Shown: positions 43,849 to 52,580, counted from the stretch's first letter. The stretch: 64,000 bases of DNA from RUG191 sp045642225 (GCA_045642225.1 JAZUIN010000046.1:51744-115743); one strand, 5' to 3'. Notes: a model not told the origin generated them from the sequence alone. Numbers and translations: made by a program.

Positions 43849-45564
43849 ATGATTTTTACAGAACAGACAGATAAATTGCCATCAGTTGCAAGGTTGCATG
43901 AAAAAGGAGCGAAATTTTCGGAAAAACATCCTGTGATTCCACCAGTGAACATATATACATTGTTAAATATGATGTGCAAGAAATTTTGGGATGAACAAGC
44001 TGTGGATTGTTTGGATGTATCAATGAATTTTAGAGAACTATTCTCGGCGTCTGATACTTTTTCAAAGACTTTAGTAGAAATAGGTATTGGTAAGAAAGAT
44101 ATTGTTGTAATTGCAACACCTAATTATTATCAGTCGATTGTAGCGTTTATGGCGGCAAATAAGATTGGTGCTGTGGTAACATTTCTAAATTCAAGATCTA
44201 CGATTGAGGAAATAGAAGAATATCTTATCAAATATAATGCGCCTCTTTTTATTAATTATGATGCGCCAGAAGAAGATAATAGAAAGATTCTAAAAGCAAC
44301 AAAAGTAAAGAACATAATTACGCTGAATAAAGCAGAAGTAAATAAAGAATTACATAAATGTGAATATGATAAGACAGTACAATGTATGTCATTTAATCAA
44401 GCATATAGCATTGGATTAGATAGTTGTGCGAAGGCGAAGAACGCAATTGCTGGAAATGTACCTGCAGTTATTCTGTATACAAGTGGAACTACTGGAAAAC
44501 CTAAAGCAGTAGTACTTTCAAATGTGAATGTTATAGCGACTGCAATTTATCTTAAAAATTCATCGCGTGTGACAGACCGTAGAGGGGAAAAGAGTTTGGT
44601 ATGTGTTCCGTTTTGCTATCCTTATGGATTTGTCACATCGGTACTAATGTCTTTATTATGTGGACGCACAGTAATTCTTGGGCCTGATATTTCGAAAGAT
44701 AATATTTCTTACTATATGACAAAATCACCCAATATTATATTTGGAAGTCCTGCATTATTACAGTTGACTATGCGTAATGTTCCAGAAGATCAAGACCTTT
44801 CATCTATAGATACTTTTATTTCAGGTGGAGATTTTTTGAATGGAAAGGTTGCGAATGAAGGTCTAGAGTTTTTTAAAAAGCATAACTGCAATTGCAAAAT
44901 TGTTAATGGTTCTGGAAATGCAGAAACATGTGGCGGAAATACGAATGCGTATGGACATGATTTACCAATGCTTAGTGTTGGCTATCCATACATTGGTGTG
45001 AGTGCAATTGTAGTAGATGAAAATGATAATGAACTTCCTTATGGGGAAGAAGGAATGCTTTGCTTGTCTGGTAAAAATGTATTTATGGGCTATTACAAAA
45101 ATCCAGAACTTACGAATGAAGCTAAGTTTACATATAAAGGGAAAGAATACATTAGAACAGGAACAAATGGACGCTTATTATTAGATGGTTCATTCGAACT
45201 TACAGGAAGAGCATCTAGATTTTATATTATTTCATCTTTGAATAAGGTTTATTGCGATCATGTTCAGCAAGTGCTTAATGCTATTGAATGTGTAAAGATG
45301 TCTGCGGTTGTAAAGAAAGATGATAAAGATAATCTTTATGTAGGGCATGCATTTGTGATTTTGAAAGATGGCGTAAAAGCAAATGAAGAGACGAAAGAAT
45401 ATATTCTTGAAAAGTGTAAGCATGAGGTTTTAATACAGAGCGGAGAAAAAGTTATTTTAAAGCCGTATGAAATACCAGCGGATATAACATTTGTAGATAC
45501 ATTCCCATATACAATGGCGGATAAGATTGATTATGGGAAATTGGAGCAAATTGTGAACAATTAG
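43849..45564 (+). CDS. Adenylate-forming enzyme 2 (degenerate ribose motif)
   Basis: A 571-residue paralogue of the ANL superfamily without the LTGYP start. The P-loop YTSGTTGKPK is intact near residue 210, and a C-terminal lysine is present in ADKIDYGK. The usual TGD motif, whose aspartate binds the ATP ribose, reads RTGTNG, and the YGxTE block reads SGNAETC. It may be weakly active, or may serve as a regulatory partner of enzyme 1, encoded 12 bp upstream. GGAGAC precedes the start. The function is unknown. Confidence 0.8.
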   Translation: MIFTEQTDKLPSVARLHEKGAKFSEKHPVIPPVNIYTLLNMMCKKFWDEQAVDCLDVSMNFRELFSASDTFSKTLVEIGIGKKDIVVIATPNYYQSIVAFMAANKIGAVVTFLNSRSTIEEIEEYLIKYNAPLFINYDAPEEDNRKILKATKVKNIITLNKAEVNKELHKCEYDKTVQCMSFNQAYSIGLDSCAKAKNAIAGNVPAVILYTSGTTGKPKAVVLSNVNVIATAIYLKNSSRVTDRRGEKSLVCVPFCYPYGFVTSVLMSLLCGRTVILGPDISKDNISYYMTKSPNIIFGSPALLQLTMRNVPEDQDLSSIDTFISGGDFLNGKVANEGLEFFKKHNCNCKIVNGSGNAETCGGNTNAYGHDLPMLSVGYPYIGVSAIVVDENDNELPYGEEGMLCLSGKNVFMGYYKNPELTNEAKFTYKGKEYIRTGTNGRLLLDGSFELTGRASRFYIISSLNKVYCDHVQQVLNAIECVKMSAVVKKDDKDNLYVGHAFVILKDGVKANEETKEYILEKCKHEVLIQSGEKVILKPYEIPADITFVDTFPYTMADKIDYGKLEQIVNN

Positions 45565-45586
45565 AGTTCGATACAGGGGAAAATAG

Positions 45587-45735
45587 ATGAAAGATGAAAA
45601 TCAACTCTTGAAACGGAAATAAAAAGTGGAAATAGAAAGCAATTCAGAGAATATGTTAATTATTCAAAGAATTTAGTTCGACAAATAGTTAATATGGATA
45701 AATCAACAATTGTAGATGTTGAAGCAGGTGTTTGA
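45587..45735 (+). pseudogene. Possible frameshifted small gene
   Basis: After a GGGGAAAATAG ribosome-like site, ATG 45587 opens a frame that stops after 11 codons. A second frame is open for 45 codons to 45735 and reads like a real helical protein (KQFREYVNYSKNLVRQ). A single base change in length near 45605 would join them. It may be a decayed gene, or chance in AT-rich DNA. The rest of 45736-45892 shows nothing except the ribosome site of the TIR gene. Confidence 0.25.
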
Positions 45736-45892
45736 TTTGCCCTTTTTCCATTATATGTAAATATTGGAGTTAGTAAAAGTATCTCTAATAATAGATAAAA
45801 GGGGGAATTGCTACTTTTAGACCAGTTGATGAATTTTCATAATACAAAACGAGAATGTAAGATAGGATGTAGAAAGTTGGAGGTATAGGATT

Positions 45893-47140
45893 ATGGCAGA
45901 GAAAATACAATTCATTTCAACAGAGATAAATGAAAAAATAAAAGAAGATTTTGTTTTTGTTTCATATTGTCAAACTAATGAAAAGGTTATTGAGTTAGTG
46001 AAAAAAATGGCAGTTTTTTTGGAGTTAAGAGGTATAAATGTTGTTTATGATAAAGGCGGTCTTATGGGAGGAGAGGAACTTGAAGAATTTCAAAAATTAA
46101 TTTTGCATAATAATTGTAAAAAAGTGTTAGTTGTTTGTGATAAGTACTATTTTGAACGTGCGAATAATGAAGTTGTTGGGGTAGGTAAAGAATATAAATA
46201 TATCTATTCCGACTATAGTGAGGCTACTGCTTCTAAATATTTAGCAATTACGATTGACAAAAATCGAAATAGTATTGTACCTATATTTGAATCCAAAATT
46301 AGTCTGGATATTGTGGAAAATACAGATATTGCCATGTGTTGTGACAATGTATTGCAAACAGATAAGAAAAAATGTTCTTTGATATCTAAAGAAGTGGATG
46401 AATTATATAGAGATGCGGATAGCCTATCAACACATGGTGATTTCATTTCAGCATTAAAAAAAATAAATTTGGCTATCTTAATGAGCCAAGATTTAAGAAA
46501 AAATTTATCACTAAAATGTAAACTATACAATTTGAAATTATATATTCAAATTAAGGGTGATTGTTATGATGATACTACTCGACAGGCAGTTGAGTTTTTA
46601 AAAGATAATATTGGAAAGGGGAGTCTTGCTGCCTCTACAAGAGCAATTGGATATCACAATTGTTCTATAGTATATGATTATTGCAGCGATGAAATTGAAG
46701 CAGAGCATTGCGCAAAAAAAGCTTATAACATTGCATTAAAGTATGGTATTGATGAACAATACACATATGCATTACATCTGTCAAATTTGTATTATAAATA
46801 TAAAGAGTATTCAAAGTCGTTGAAGGTTATTACGGAAGCAAAAAATATTTTTTACATCAGTAATTCAGATTTGAATAGTTTAACGCCTTATGAATATAGT
46901 TGGTATTTTAAAATTTGCGTGACGGAATGCGGATTATTAGTGGAAAATGCAAATGCGATGTCTGGGGGAAAGAAAAACAAAGCATGGGAAACTATGGTTA
47001 ATGCTAGTAATCAGCTTGTAAAGCTTCTTTTCGAGTGTAGGTATGATGAACTGTTGAATGATGAAGAGTGTGTCGAACTTTATAAACAAGTTTCTGAGAT
47101 ATTTAAGAAATTAAGTGAGTATAAAAAGAATGAAGTTTAA
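45893..47140 (+). CDS. TIR/SEFIR domain protein with C-terminal TPR-like repeats
   Basis: A 415-residue protein. Residues 18-150 form a TIR/SEFIR fold: FVFVSYC (strand A), LELRGINVVYD, GGEELEEFQKLI with a glutamate at the position of the NADase residue, VLVVCDKYY, and GVGKEYKYIYSDY typical of SEFIR. From about residue 170 it is helical, with repeats such as DADSLSTHGDFISALKKINLAI and AEHCAKKAYNIALKYG. Bacterial TIR proteins often degrade NAD+ or make signal nucleotides in defence; the TPR part would sense a partner. It sits between the two enzyme pairs of the island. GGAGG precedes the start. Confidence 0.78.
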   Translation: MAEKIQFISTEINEKIKEDFVFVSYCQTNEKVIELVKKMAVFLELRGINVVYDKGGLMGGEELEEFQKLILHNNCKKVLVVCDKYYFERANNEVVGVGKEYKYIYSDYSEATASKYLAITIDKNRNSIVPIFESKISLDIVENTDIAMCCDNVLQTDKKKCSLISKEVDELYRDADSLSTHGDFISALKKINLAILMSQDLRKNLSLKCKLYNLKLYIQIKGDCYDDTTRQAVEFLKDNIGKGSLAASTRAIGYHNCSIVYDYCSDEIEAEHCAKKAYNIALKYGIDEQYTYALHLSNLYYKYKEYSKSLKVITEAKNIFYISNSDLNSLTPYEYSWYFKICVTECGLLVENANAMSGGKKNKAWETMVNASNQLVKLLFECRYDELLNDEECVELYKQVSEIFKKLSEYKKNEV

Positions 47141-47212
47141 TTTTAAAATATGATGGTGTGAAAATTTGAAATAAAAATCATTGACTAAAATTATTTGAGA
47201 GAGGACAAGAAT

Positions 47213-47413
47213 ATGATAAACAATGATAAAGAATATATTCAAAGATATGATGCGGGACAAACAGCAGTAGATAGGGGAAAGTGGAGATTGGCATATGATT
47301 GCTTTTTTGATTGCTTGGAGTACTTAAGATACTATGAACCATGGAGAGAAAGCGATATTAACAAACTGGAGAAACTCGTTAAAGATTGTAATGCTAATTT
47401 CAGATGGAATTAA
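47213..47413 (+). CDS. Small helical protein of unknown function
   Basis: A 66-residue protein, predicted all helix and rich in aromatic residues (four W/F in the last half). AGQTAVDRGKWRLAYDCFFDC resembles one TPR hairpin, like those in the preceding TIR protein. The start ATG 47213 follows GAGAGGAC. It lies between the TIR gene and enzyme 3. It may be a partner that completes the TPR stack; this is speculation. Confidence 0.55.
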   Translation: MINNDKEYIQRYDAGQTAVDRGKWRLAYDCFFDCLEYLRYYEPWRESDINKLEKLVKDCNANFRWN

Positions 47414-47439
47414 GAGTGTTTGGGAGTATTTATTAAGAG

Positions 47440-49359
47440 ATGAATGTGATGAATAAACTAACAGGCTATCCTTTTATTGATAAGCCTTGGATGAAATTCT
47501 ATAACGAAGAACAACTCGATTTTAATTTTCCTAAAATGAATATATATGACTATTTGTGTAATTCGATTGAAGGGAAAGAGAATTATATAGCAATAACATA
47601 TTTTGGACGAGAAATTTCATATTCTGAAATGAAAGACCATATTGAAGAAGCTTTTGATATGTTATGTGAAATGGGGGTAAAAGCAAAAGATAGAGTTTTG
47701 TTTTTGATGCCCAATATTCCAGAAACAGCATATTTGTTTTATGCGGTTGCAAAGTTAGGGGCAGTAGCGGATTTTATTGATCCTAGACCTGACAGTATAG
47801 ATCCTAGCATTAGTGCAACAAAGGTTATGTCTTTGATAGAGTCTGAAAGAATAAACCATATTGTTTCTTTGGATTTGTGTTATATTGCTATGATTAATCC
47901 TATTGAAAAACAACTTTGGGAATATGGGATTAAGGATTTGTTGATTGTATCAGCACAAGATTCAATGAATAAAAAAGCAAAGTCTGAATATTTAAAAGAG
48001 AATTTGTATATAAGTGGAATTCAAGGTGTGAAAAAGAATCTTGCAAAGCAAAAAATGCAAGGAAAATTAATTGAAGAGCGCATTGAGAATTCCTTGTTGA
48101 AAATTAACCAATATGGTTTTTGGAAAGAAAAATATAGAGGAGCTGAGTGCAAAAAATCAGCATATTATGAAGAGGATTTATTGGTTGCAATAGTACATAC
48201 ATCAGGAACAAGCAGTGCTAGACCTAAGCCGATTCCTTTGACACATGATAATTTAAATGCATATGTTCATCAAACAAAAGTTGCAAATATGCCAATGCAT
48301 GAGAAAGATAGAACATTACAAATGTTGCCATATTTTGCAGCGTATGGTTTGGTTGATGTAGTACATGCTGGATTTTGTCATATAAATAATATGATTCAAA
48401 TTCCAGAGTTTAGTCCAAAGGATTTTGGGAAGTATATTGCTTATTATCGACCACAAACCATTATAGGTGCACCTTCGTGGTTTGCAGCTATGATAAAGGA
48501 TAAAAAGTTGAGAAATGCAGATTTATCTTGCTTGACAATGGTGACATATGGCGGTGATTCTATGGAACATCATGTGGAAGAACAAATAAATGATTTCTTG
48601 AAAAAACACAAGTGTAAAACAGTATTAACAAAAGGGCATGGAATGTCTGAAACTTGTGGATGCTCTTCTTATGCGACGGGGACATATAATGAGCTTGGTA
48701 GTGTGGGAATTCCAATGCCATATACGACATATGCACTTGTACATCCAGAGACAAAAGAAATGTTAAAGTTTGAGGATGCTCAGGAATATATCGAAGGAGA
48801 ATTAGTGATTTCATCGCCTATGGTTACGAAAGGTATATTAGATGATGAGGTGATTGTTCCACATATAAAATATGATGGAGAAGACTACATTCTTACAAGG
48901 GATATTGCAAGAATGGATCGAGATGGAAAAATGACATTTTTAGCTCGAAGTGATCGTTCATTTACGAGATATGACGGCTTTAAAATTAAACCATATGAAA
49001 TAGAGAATGTGATTAAACAATTTGCAAGTATCAAACAGTGTATTATCGTTCCGTACCAGGATAAGGATAAAGATGGAATCATGCCACTTGCAATTATTAC
49101 TTTGAAAGACAACTATATTTCAGAAAGAAAAGAGCAAGTGCATTTTGTACAACAATTGATTGATGAATGCTTTATTAAAAATAAAGATGTGTCGTCAAGA
49201 CAAATTCCATCTAGAATCGCTTTCAAAGAAGAAATGCCATATACACCAAATGGAAAGGTCGACTATAAGAGACTGACAGAGGAAGGCTTATGTGGAAAAG
49301 AAATTAAAATTGAAATGGAAGAGAATTCTATTGAAATATCGAAAATAGTTGTTAGGTAA
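47440..49359 (+). CDS. Adenylate-forming enzyme 3 (degenerate P-loop, long form)
   Basis: A 639-residue ANL protein with the shared start LTGYPFIDKPW. About 60 extra residues lie at 165-230, before the P-loop. The P-loop reads HTSGTSSARPKP instead of TSGTTGxPKG, with the second glycine lost. GHGMSET, LTRDIARMD (TRD for TGD) and NGKVDYKR are present. ATP binding is therefore doubtful, which parallels enzyme 2 in the first pair. The start is ATG 47440 or 47449. Enzyme 4 follows by 20 bp. Function unknown. Confidence 0.8.
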   Translation: MNVMNKLTGYPFIDKPWMKFYNEEQLDFNFPKMNIYDYLCNSIEGKENYIAITYFGREISYSEMKDHIEEAFDMLCEMGVKAKDRVLFLMPNIPETAYLFYAVAKLGAVADFIDPRPDSIDPSISATKVMSLIESERINHIVSLDLCYIAMINPIEKQLWEYGIKDLLIVSAQDSMNKKAKSEYLKENLYISGIQGVKKNLAKQKMQGKLIEERIENSLLKINQYGFWKEKYRGAECKKSAYYEEDLLVAIVHTSGTSSARPKPIPLTHDNLNAYVHQTKVANMPMHEKDRTLQMLPYFAAYGLVDVVHAGFCHINNMIQIPEFSPKDFGKYIAYYRPQTIIGAPSWFAAMIKDKKLRNADLSCLTMVTYGGDSMEHHVEEQINDFLKKHKCKTVLTKGHGMSETCGCSSYATGTYNELGSVGIPMPYTTYALVHPETKEMLKFEDAQEYIEGELVISSPMVTKGILDDEVIVPHIKYDGEDYILTRDIARMDRDGKMTFLARSDRSFTRYDGFKIKPYEIENVIKQFASIKQCIIVPYQDKDKDGIMPLAIITLKDNYISERKEQVHFVQQLIDECFIKNKDVSSRQIPSRIAFKEEMPYTPNGKVDYKRLTEEGLCGKEIKIEMEENSIEISKIVVR

Positions 49360-49379
49360 AGATATAGAGGAGACAAAAG

Positions 49380-51104
49380 ATGACAAAAGAAAAGAAACTA
49401 ACAGGCTATCCATCCATTGATAAGCCTTGGTTACAGTTTTATACAGAGGAAGAGCTATCAACGGAACCAGTTCGAACTACAGTATTTGAGCGATTATATA
49501 AGAATAATCATACCTTTGGTAAGGATATAGCGTTAATTTATTTTGGTCATAAGATAAATTATGATGAATTATTTAAAAATATAGAGTTATGTAAAAGTGC
49601 TTTAGAAGCTAATGGAGTTAAGCCTGGTGACAGAGTAGCGCTTTTGATGTCGTCAACACCTGAACTTGTTTATACGATTTTTGCTCTTTGTAGAATTGGT
49701 GCGATTGCAAATTTGATTAGTCCACTTTTTACTGAAGAACAAATTGTTGATAGAACAAATGAAACAGAAGCTGATTTGATGATTTGTCTAGATCAGTTGT
49801 TTGATAAAGTATCTGGAACAATGGATAAATTATGTATAAAAAAATACATAATTGTTGACGTTGCAAATGGTATGTCAGGCATTAACAAAATTGTTGCATC
49901 AAAGAAAATGGACAAGAAGATTATATATACAGATAACATTGTAAGATGGAATGATTTTCTTAAAGCAAAAACTGAAAAAAAGGAAGATTTTTTGTACCAA
50001 GCAGATTATCCGTTGATTATGGTTTATTCATCTGGTTCCACAGGAGCATCAAAAGGAATAGTTTTAACAAATGATGGGATGAATGCCACAATTTCTCATT
50101 ATGCAGATACTAATTTCCCATTTAAGAGAGGGGATTCATTCTTGCAGATGATACCTACATGGTTTTCTACTGGAATTGTTTTGTCAGTAATGATGCCTAT
50201 TTGTTTGGGGATTACAGTTATTCTCGAGCCCGTTTTTAGTGGAGAATCATTTTCAAAAGATATAAAGAAATATAAGCCAAATATGACCTTAGGAGCAACA
50301 AGTCTTTGGTTGCATGTCCTTTCGGATCCTAAAATGAAAGATGTGGATCTGTCGAGATTTACATACCCGATTACTGGTGGTGAACAAGTTCTTCCAGAAA
50401 CAGAAGTGGCAATAAATAATTTTCTGAAAGAACATGGGTGTAATACGCCACTAATTAAAGGTTACGGAATGTGTGAGTTAGGAAGTACTGTATCAACTTC
50501 ATCTCCGACACATTCAAAGCAATCTAGCATTGGTTATCCAATTAGTCATGTGATTGTTAGTGCCTTTAATGAGAAACATGAAGAGATGAAATATAATGAG
50601 CGAGGTGAAATTCGTGTTGTTTCTCCAGCACATATGAAAGAATATTTTAAAAATGAAAAAAGTACAGACGAATTTTTCTATAAAGATGCAAACGGACTGA
50701 TATGGGGAAGAACGGGTGATATTGGTTATGTTGACGAGGATGGAGATGTATACATTCTTGGTCGAACGACAGATTCCTTTGTAGCATCATCAGGAAATAG
50801 AGTTTATAACTTTGACATCGAGGCAATCATTCGTCGAAATGATATGGTTAAAGATAGTGAGGTTGTAGGAATTGAGAAGAATGGAATTAATGTTCCTATA
50901 GCTCATGTAATTATAGAGAAGGCTGGAACCGATAAGACAGAATTGATAAAGCAACTTGATGAGTTGTGCAAGGAAAATTTGCCAGAGTATATGGTCCCAA
51001 TGGGATATAAATTTGTAAAGACTTTTCCTATGAAGAGCAACGGAAAAAGAGATATGGAAGCTATAAAGGATGATGTGATAGGAATTATGTGGATTAAAGA
51101 ATAA
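49380..51104 (+). CDS. Adenylate-forming enzyme 4 (acyl-CoA synthetase-like, canonical motifs)
   Basis: A 574-residue ANL protein, the closest in form to enzyme 1; both start with MTKEK and LTGYPSIDKPW. P-loop YSSGSTGASKG is near residue 215, GYGMCELGS near 360, GRTGDIGYVDEDG near 440, and the catalytic lysine in SNGKRD near 558. It should form acyl- or aminoacyl-adenylates. The ribosome site GGAG in ATAGAGGAGAC is the same as that of enzyme 2. The four-cysteine peptide gene comes 91 bp later. Confidence 0.85.
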   Translation: MTKEKKLTGYPSIDKPWLQFYTEEELSTEPVRTTVFERLYKNNHTFGKDIALIYFGHKINYDELFKNIELCKSALEANGVKPGDRVALLMSSTPELVYTIFALCRIGAIANLISPLFTEEQIVDRTNETEADLMICLDQLFDKVSGTMDKLCIKKYIIVDVANGMSGINKIVASKKMDKKIIYTDNIVRWNDFLKAKTEKKEDFLYQADYPLIMVYSSGSTGASKGIVLTNDGMNATISHYADTNFPFKRGDSFLQMIPTWFSTGIVLSVMMPICLGITVILEPVFSGESFSKDIKKYKPNMTLGATSLWLHVLSDPKMKDVDLSRFTYPITGGEQVLPETEVAINNFLKEHGCNTPLIKGYGMCELGSTVSTSSPTHSKQSSIGYPISHVIVSAFNEKHEEMKYNERGEIRVVSPAHMKEYFKNEKSTDEFFYKDANGLIWGRTGDIGYVDEDGDVYILGRTTDSFVASSGNRVYNFDIEAIIRRNDMVKDSEVVGIEKNGINVPIAHVIIEKAGTDKTELIKQLDELCKENLPEYMVPMGYKFVKTFPMKSNGKRDMEAIKDDVIGIMWIKE

Positions 51105-51195
51105 ATTGATTGATATTCAGACAGATGTGAATGTAGAAAAAAGAAACGAGGTAAAAATTTAACTATTAACAAATAAGAGAGGAGGTAAAAGCATT

Positions 51196-51321
51196 ATGAG
51201 TAGAAACTATTTTTACTTGAAAGATGAAGGTACTGGGGCAGATTGCTCTGATTGTGGTCCAGATGCTACTGTTAATGATGGCGGATTAATTTGCAGCAAT
51301 CCAGATTGTCCTAATAGTTAA
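51196..51321 (+). CDS. 41-residue four-cysteine peptide
   Basis: A very short gene with a strong ribosome site (AGAGGAGG, 9 nt before ATG). The product has a leader-like first half (MSRNYFYLKDEGTG) and cysteines at 17, 20, 33 and 38 in the order CSDCG and CSNPDC. This could be a mini zinc ribbon or the core of a modified peptide, as the strong ribosome site suggests high expression. It lies after enzyme 4 and before a membrane protein gene. No known family is recognised. Confidence 0.6.
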   Translation: MSRNYFYLKDEGTGADCSDCGPDATVNDGGLICSNPDCPNS

Positions 51322-51351
51322 ATGAATTGAACGTGTTTAGGGGGAATAACC

Positions 51352-51999
51352 ATGGTTAAATACAAATACTTATCGGATTCAGAAAAGTTGGAAAAGGCAA
51401 CACAAATTAATGATATTCCGAAGATTGAACCAGACGCAGAATATAGCGCAATGAAGAATGAACTAAATAATATATCAACAATAAAGAATTCATATATAAT
51501 TGCACTATTCACAGCCACAATAGTGTTTTGGGGATATATCATACCAGCCACTGATGATTATGTAGCATTTTTATTGCTACTTCCACACTTGTTTATTTAT
51601 ATAATACAAAAAAGACTGATGTCACTTACGAACCTGCATATAAAGATAAATGCTCAAATTTGGGTGGTTTATGAAACTATTTATGAATCAAGTCTTATTT
51701 CGTTATCCGAGTCAATTAACGGGTCAAAAAAACAAACGTTTTTGTCAAGGATGAGAAATATTCCTGCATTTTATATGGGTGCAATAAATATTTTAATTGG
51801 AGTAGTTAGGTTGATAAATAGCGATAATAAATTACCTTGGATTGTATCCTGTATTATTGCAGTCTTTTTTCAAATGAGGATTTTTATTAAATTTTGGGAC
51901 TATAGAAATGGTGATTTAACTATGTTGGCTTATGCTGAGGAAACAAAGAATAATGTAGATGTAGAAAAAGTTAAAGAACTTAAGAGAAAAAAACAATAG
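51352..51999 (+). CDS. Membrane protein of unknown function
   Basis: A 215-residue protein. A hydrophilic acidic N-terminus (1-45) is followed by four predicted helices (about 46-64, 69-87, 140-160, 165-185) and a charged tail. A stretch between helices 2 and 3 (about 95-135) is amphipathic. No transporter or enzyme motif is visible. It follows the four-cysteine peptide by 30 bp and may export it or give immunity if the peptide is active; that is inference from position. It ends the main gene row of the island. Confidence 0.68.
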   Translation: MVKYKYLSDSEKLEKATQINDIPKIEPDAEYSAMKNELNNISTIKNSYIIALFTATIVFWGYIIPATDDYVAFLLLLPHLFIYIIQKRLMSLTNLHIKINAQIWVVYETIYESSLISLSESINGSKKQTFLSRMRNIPAFYMGAINILIGVVRLINSDNKLPWIVSCIIAVFFQMRIFIKFWDYRNGDLTMLAYAEETKNNVDVEKVKELKRKKQ

Positions 52000-52132
52000 A
52001 AAAGAACAATTGAAGATCAATTGTAGATTGTTCACTCAACTAGGCAAGTATATTGTGAATCTGAAACAAAGAAAAATTCATAAAATTACATTTGATTTAG
52101 GTTCAAAAGCGTAAAGTTGGTAGATACGAAGC

Positions 52133-52172
52133 AGAACAAATGTTCGACAAATAAGCTTATATATGGTATAAT
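52133..52172 (+). promoter_or_regulatory. Toxin promoter with LexA (SOS) box
   Basis: AGAACAAATGTTCG (52133-52146) contains the perfect dyad GAAC-N4-GTTC and overlaps the -35 element TCGACA (52144-52149). TATAAT follows after 17 bp at 52167-52172. LexA binding would block this promoter. It leads to the small toxin gene at 52287. Confidence 0.65.
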
Positions 52173-52286
52173 TAAATAGTCAGTAGGACAGAGGATTTTC
52201 TTTTGATGATACCGCCTATCATGCATAGGAGGGAGGTGAACAACCTTTGAAACATGAGCAAATAGCTCAGAAAGGTAGTGAGCCTT

Positions 52287-52406
52287 ATGACAGTTATGGA
52301 AATTTTCACGTTGCTGCTAGTATTGTTTGCTGGTGGTACATTCCTGATTTCAATCATCACTTTTGTCATCAAGGTAATTGATACAAGAGATAAAAAAAGA
52401 AAGTAG
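52287..52406 (+). CDS. Small holin-like membrane toxin (type I TA)
   Basis: A 39-residue peptide (MTVMEIFTLLLVLFAGG...): one hydrophobic helix at about 5-30 and a charged tail TRDKKRK, the pattern of the putative holin-like toxin family. The leader of about 108 nt contains hairpins, one with CCGCCTATCATGCATAGG that resembles the leader of the toxin at 1453-1545. The stop codon lies in the first arm of the terminator shared with the antisense RNA. An internal ATG at 52296 is another possible start. Confidence 0.68.
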   Translation: MTVMEIFTLLLVLFAGGTFLISIITFVIKVIDTRDKKRK

Positions 52407-52440
52407 TTATCCTCTCCTTGACACGATAGGATAACTACTT
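52401..52440. terminator. Bidirectional terminator shared by toxin and antitoxin RNA
   Basis: Perfect 13-nt arms AAGTAGTTATCCT and AGGATAACTACTT. The minus-strand reading is followed by TTTCTTTTTTT, a good U-tract for the antisense RNA. Confidence 0.8.
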
Positions 52441-52483
52441 CTTATCAAATTAAGGCGGAAACATCGAAAGATGTATCCTGCTG
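52403..52483 (-). ncRNA. Putative antitoxin small RNA
   Basis: On the minus strand an extended -10 (TGG-TAAAAT, 52490-52498) with a weak -35 near 52511-52516 would start an RNA of about 80 nt that ends in the hairpin at 52401-52440. It overlaps the 3' end of the toxin mRNA, as in the first locus. No reading frame is present. Confidence 0.45.
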
Positions 52484-52532
52484 ACATTTATTTTACCACA
52501 TGTAAGTTATTTTGAATAGATATAAGAACTAT

Positions 52533-52560
52533 GCCGACTTCATTTGAGGTCGGTTTTTGT
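52533..52560 (+). terminator. Terminator-like hairpin at the island's right edge
   Basis: CCGACTT and AGGTCGG pair loosely and are followed by TTTTTGTG. It lies between the toxin locus and the convergent hydrolase gene. Confidence 0.6.
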
Positions 52561-52580
52561 GTTTGAATATAAATTCCTCT

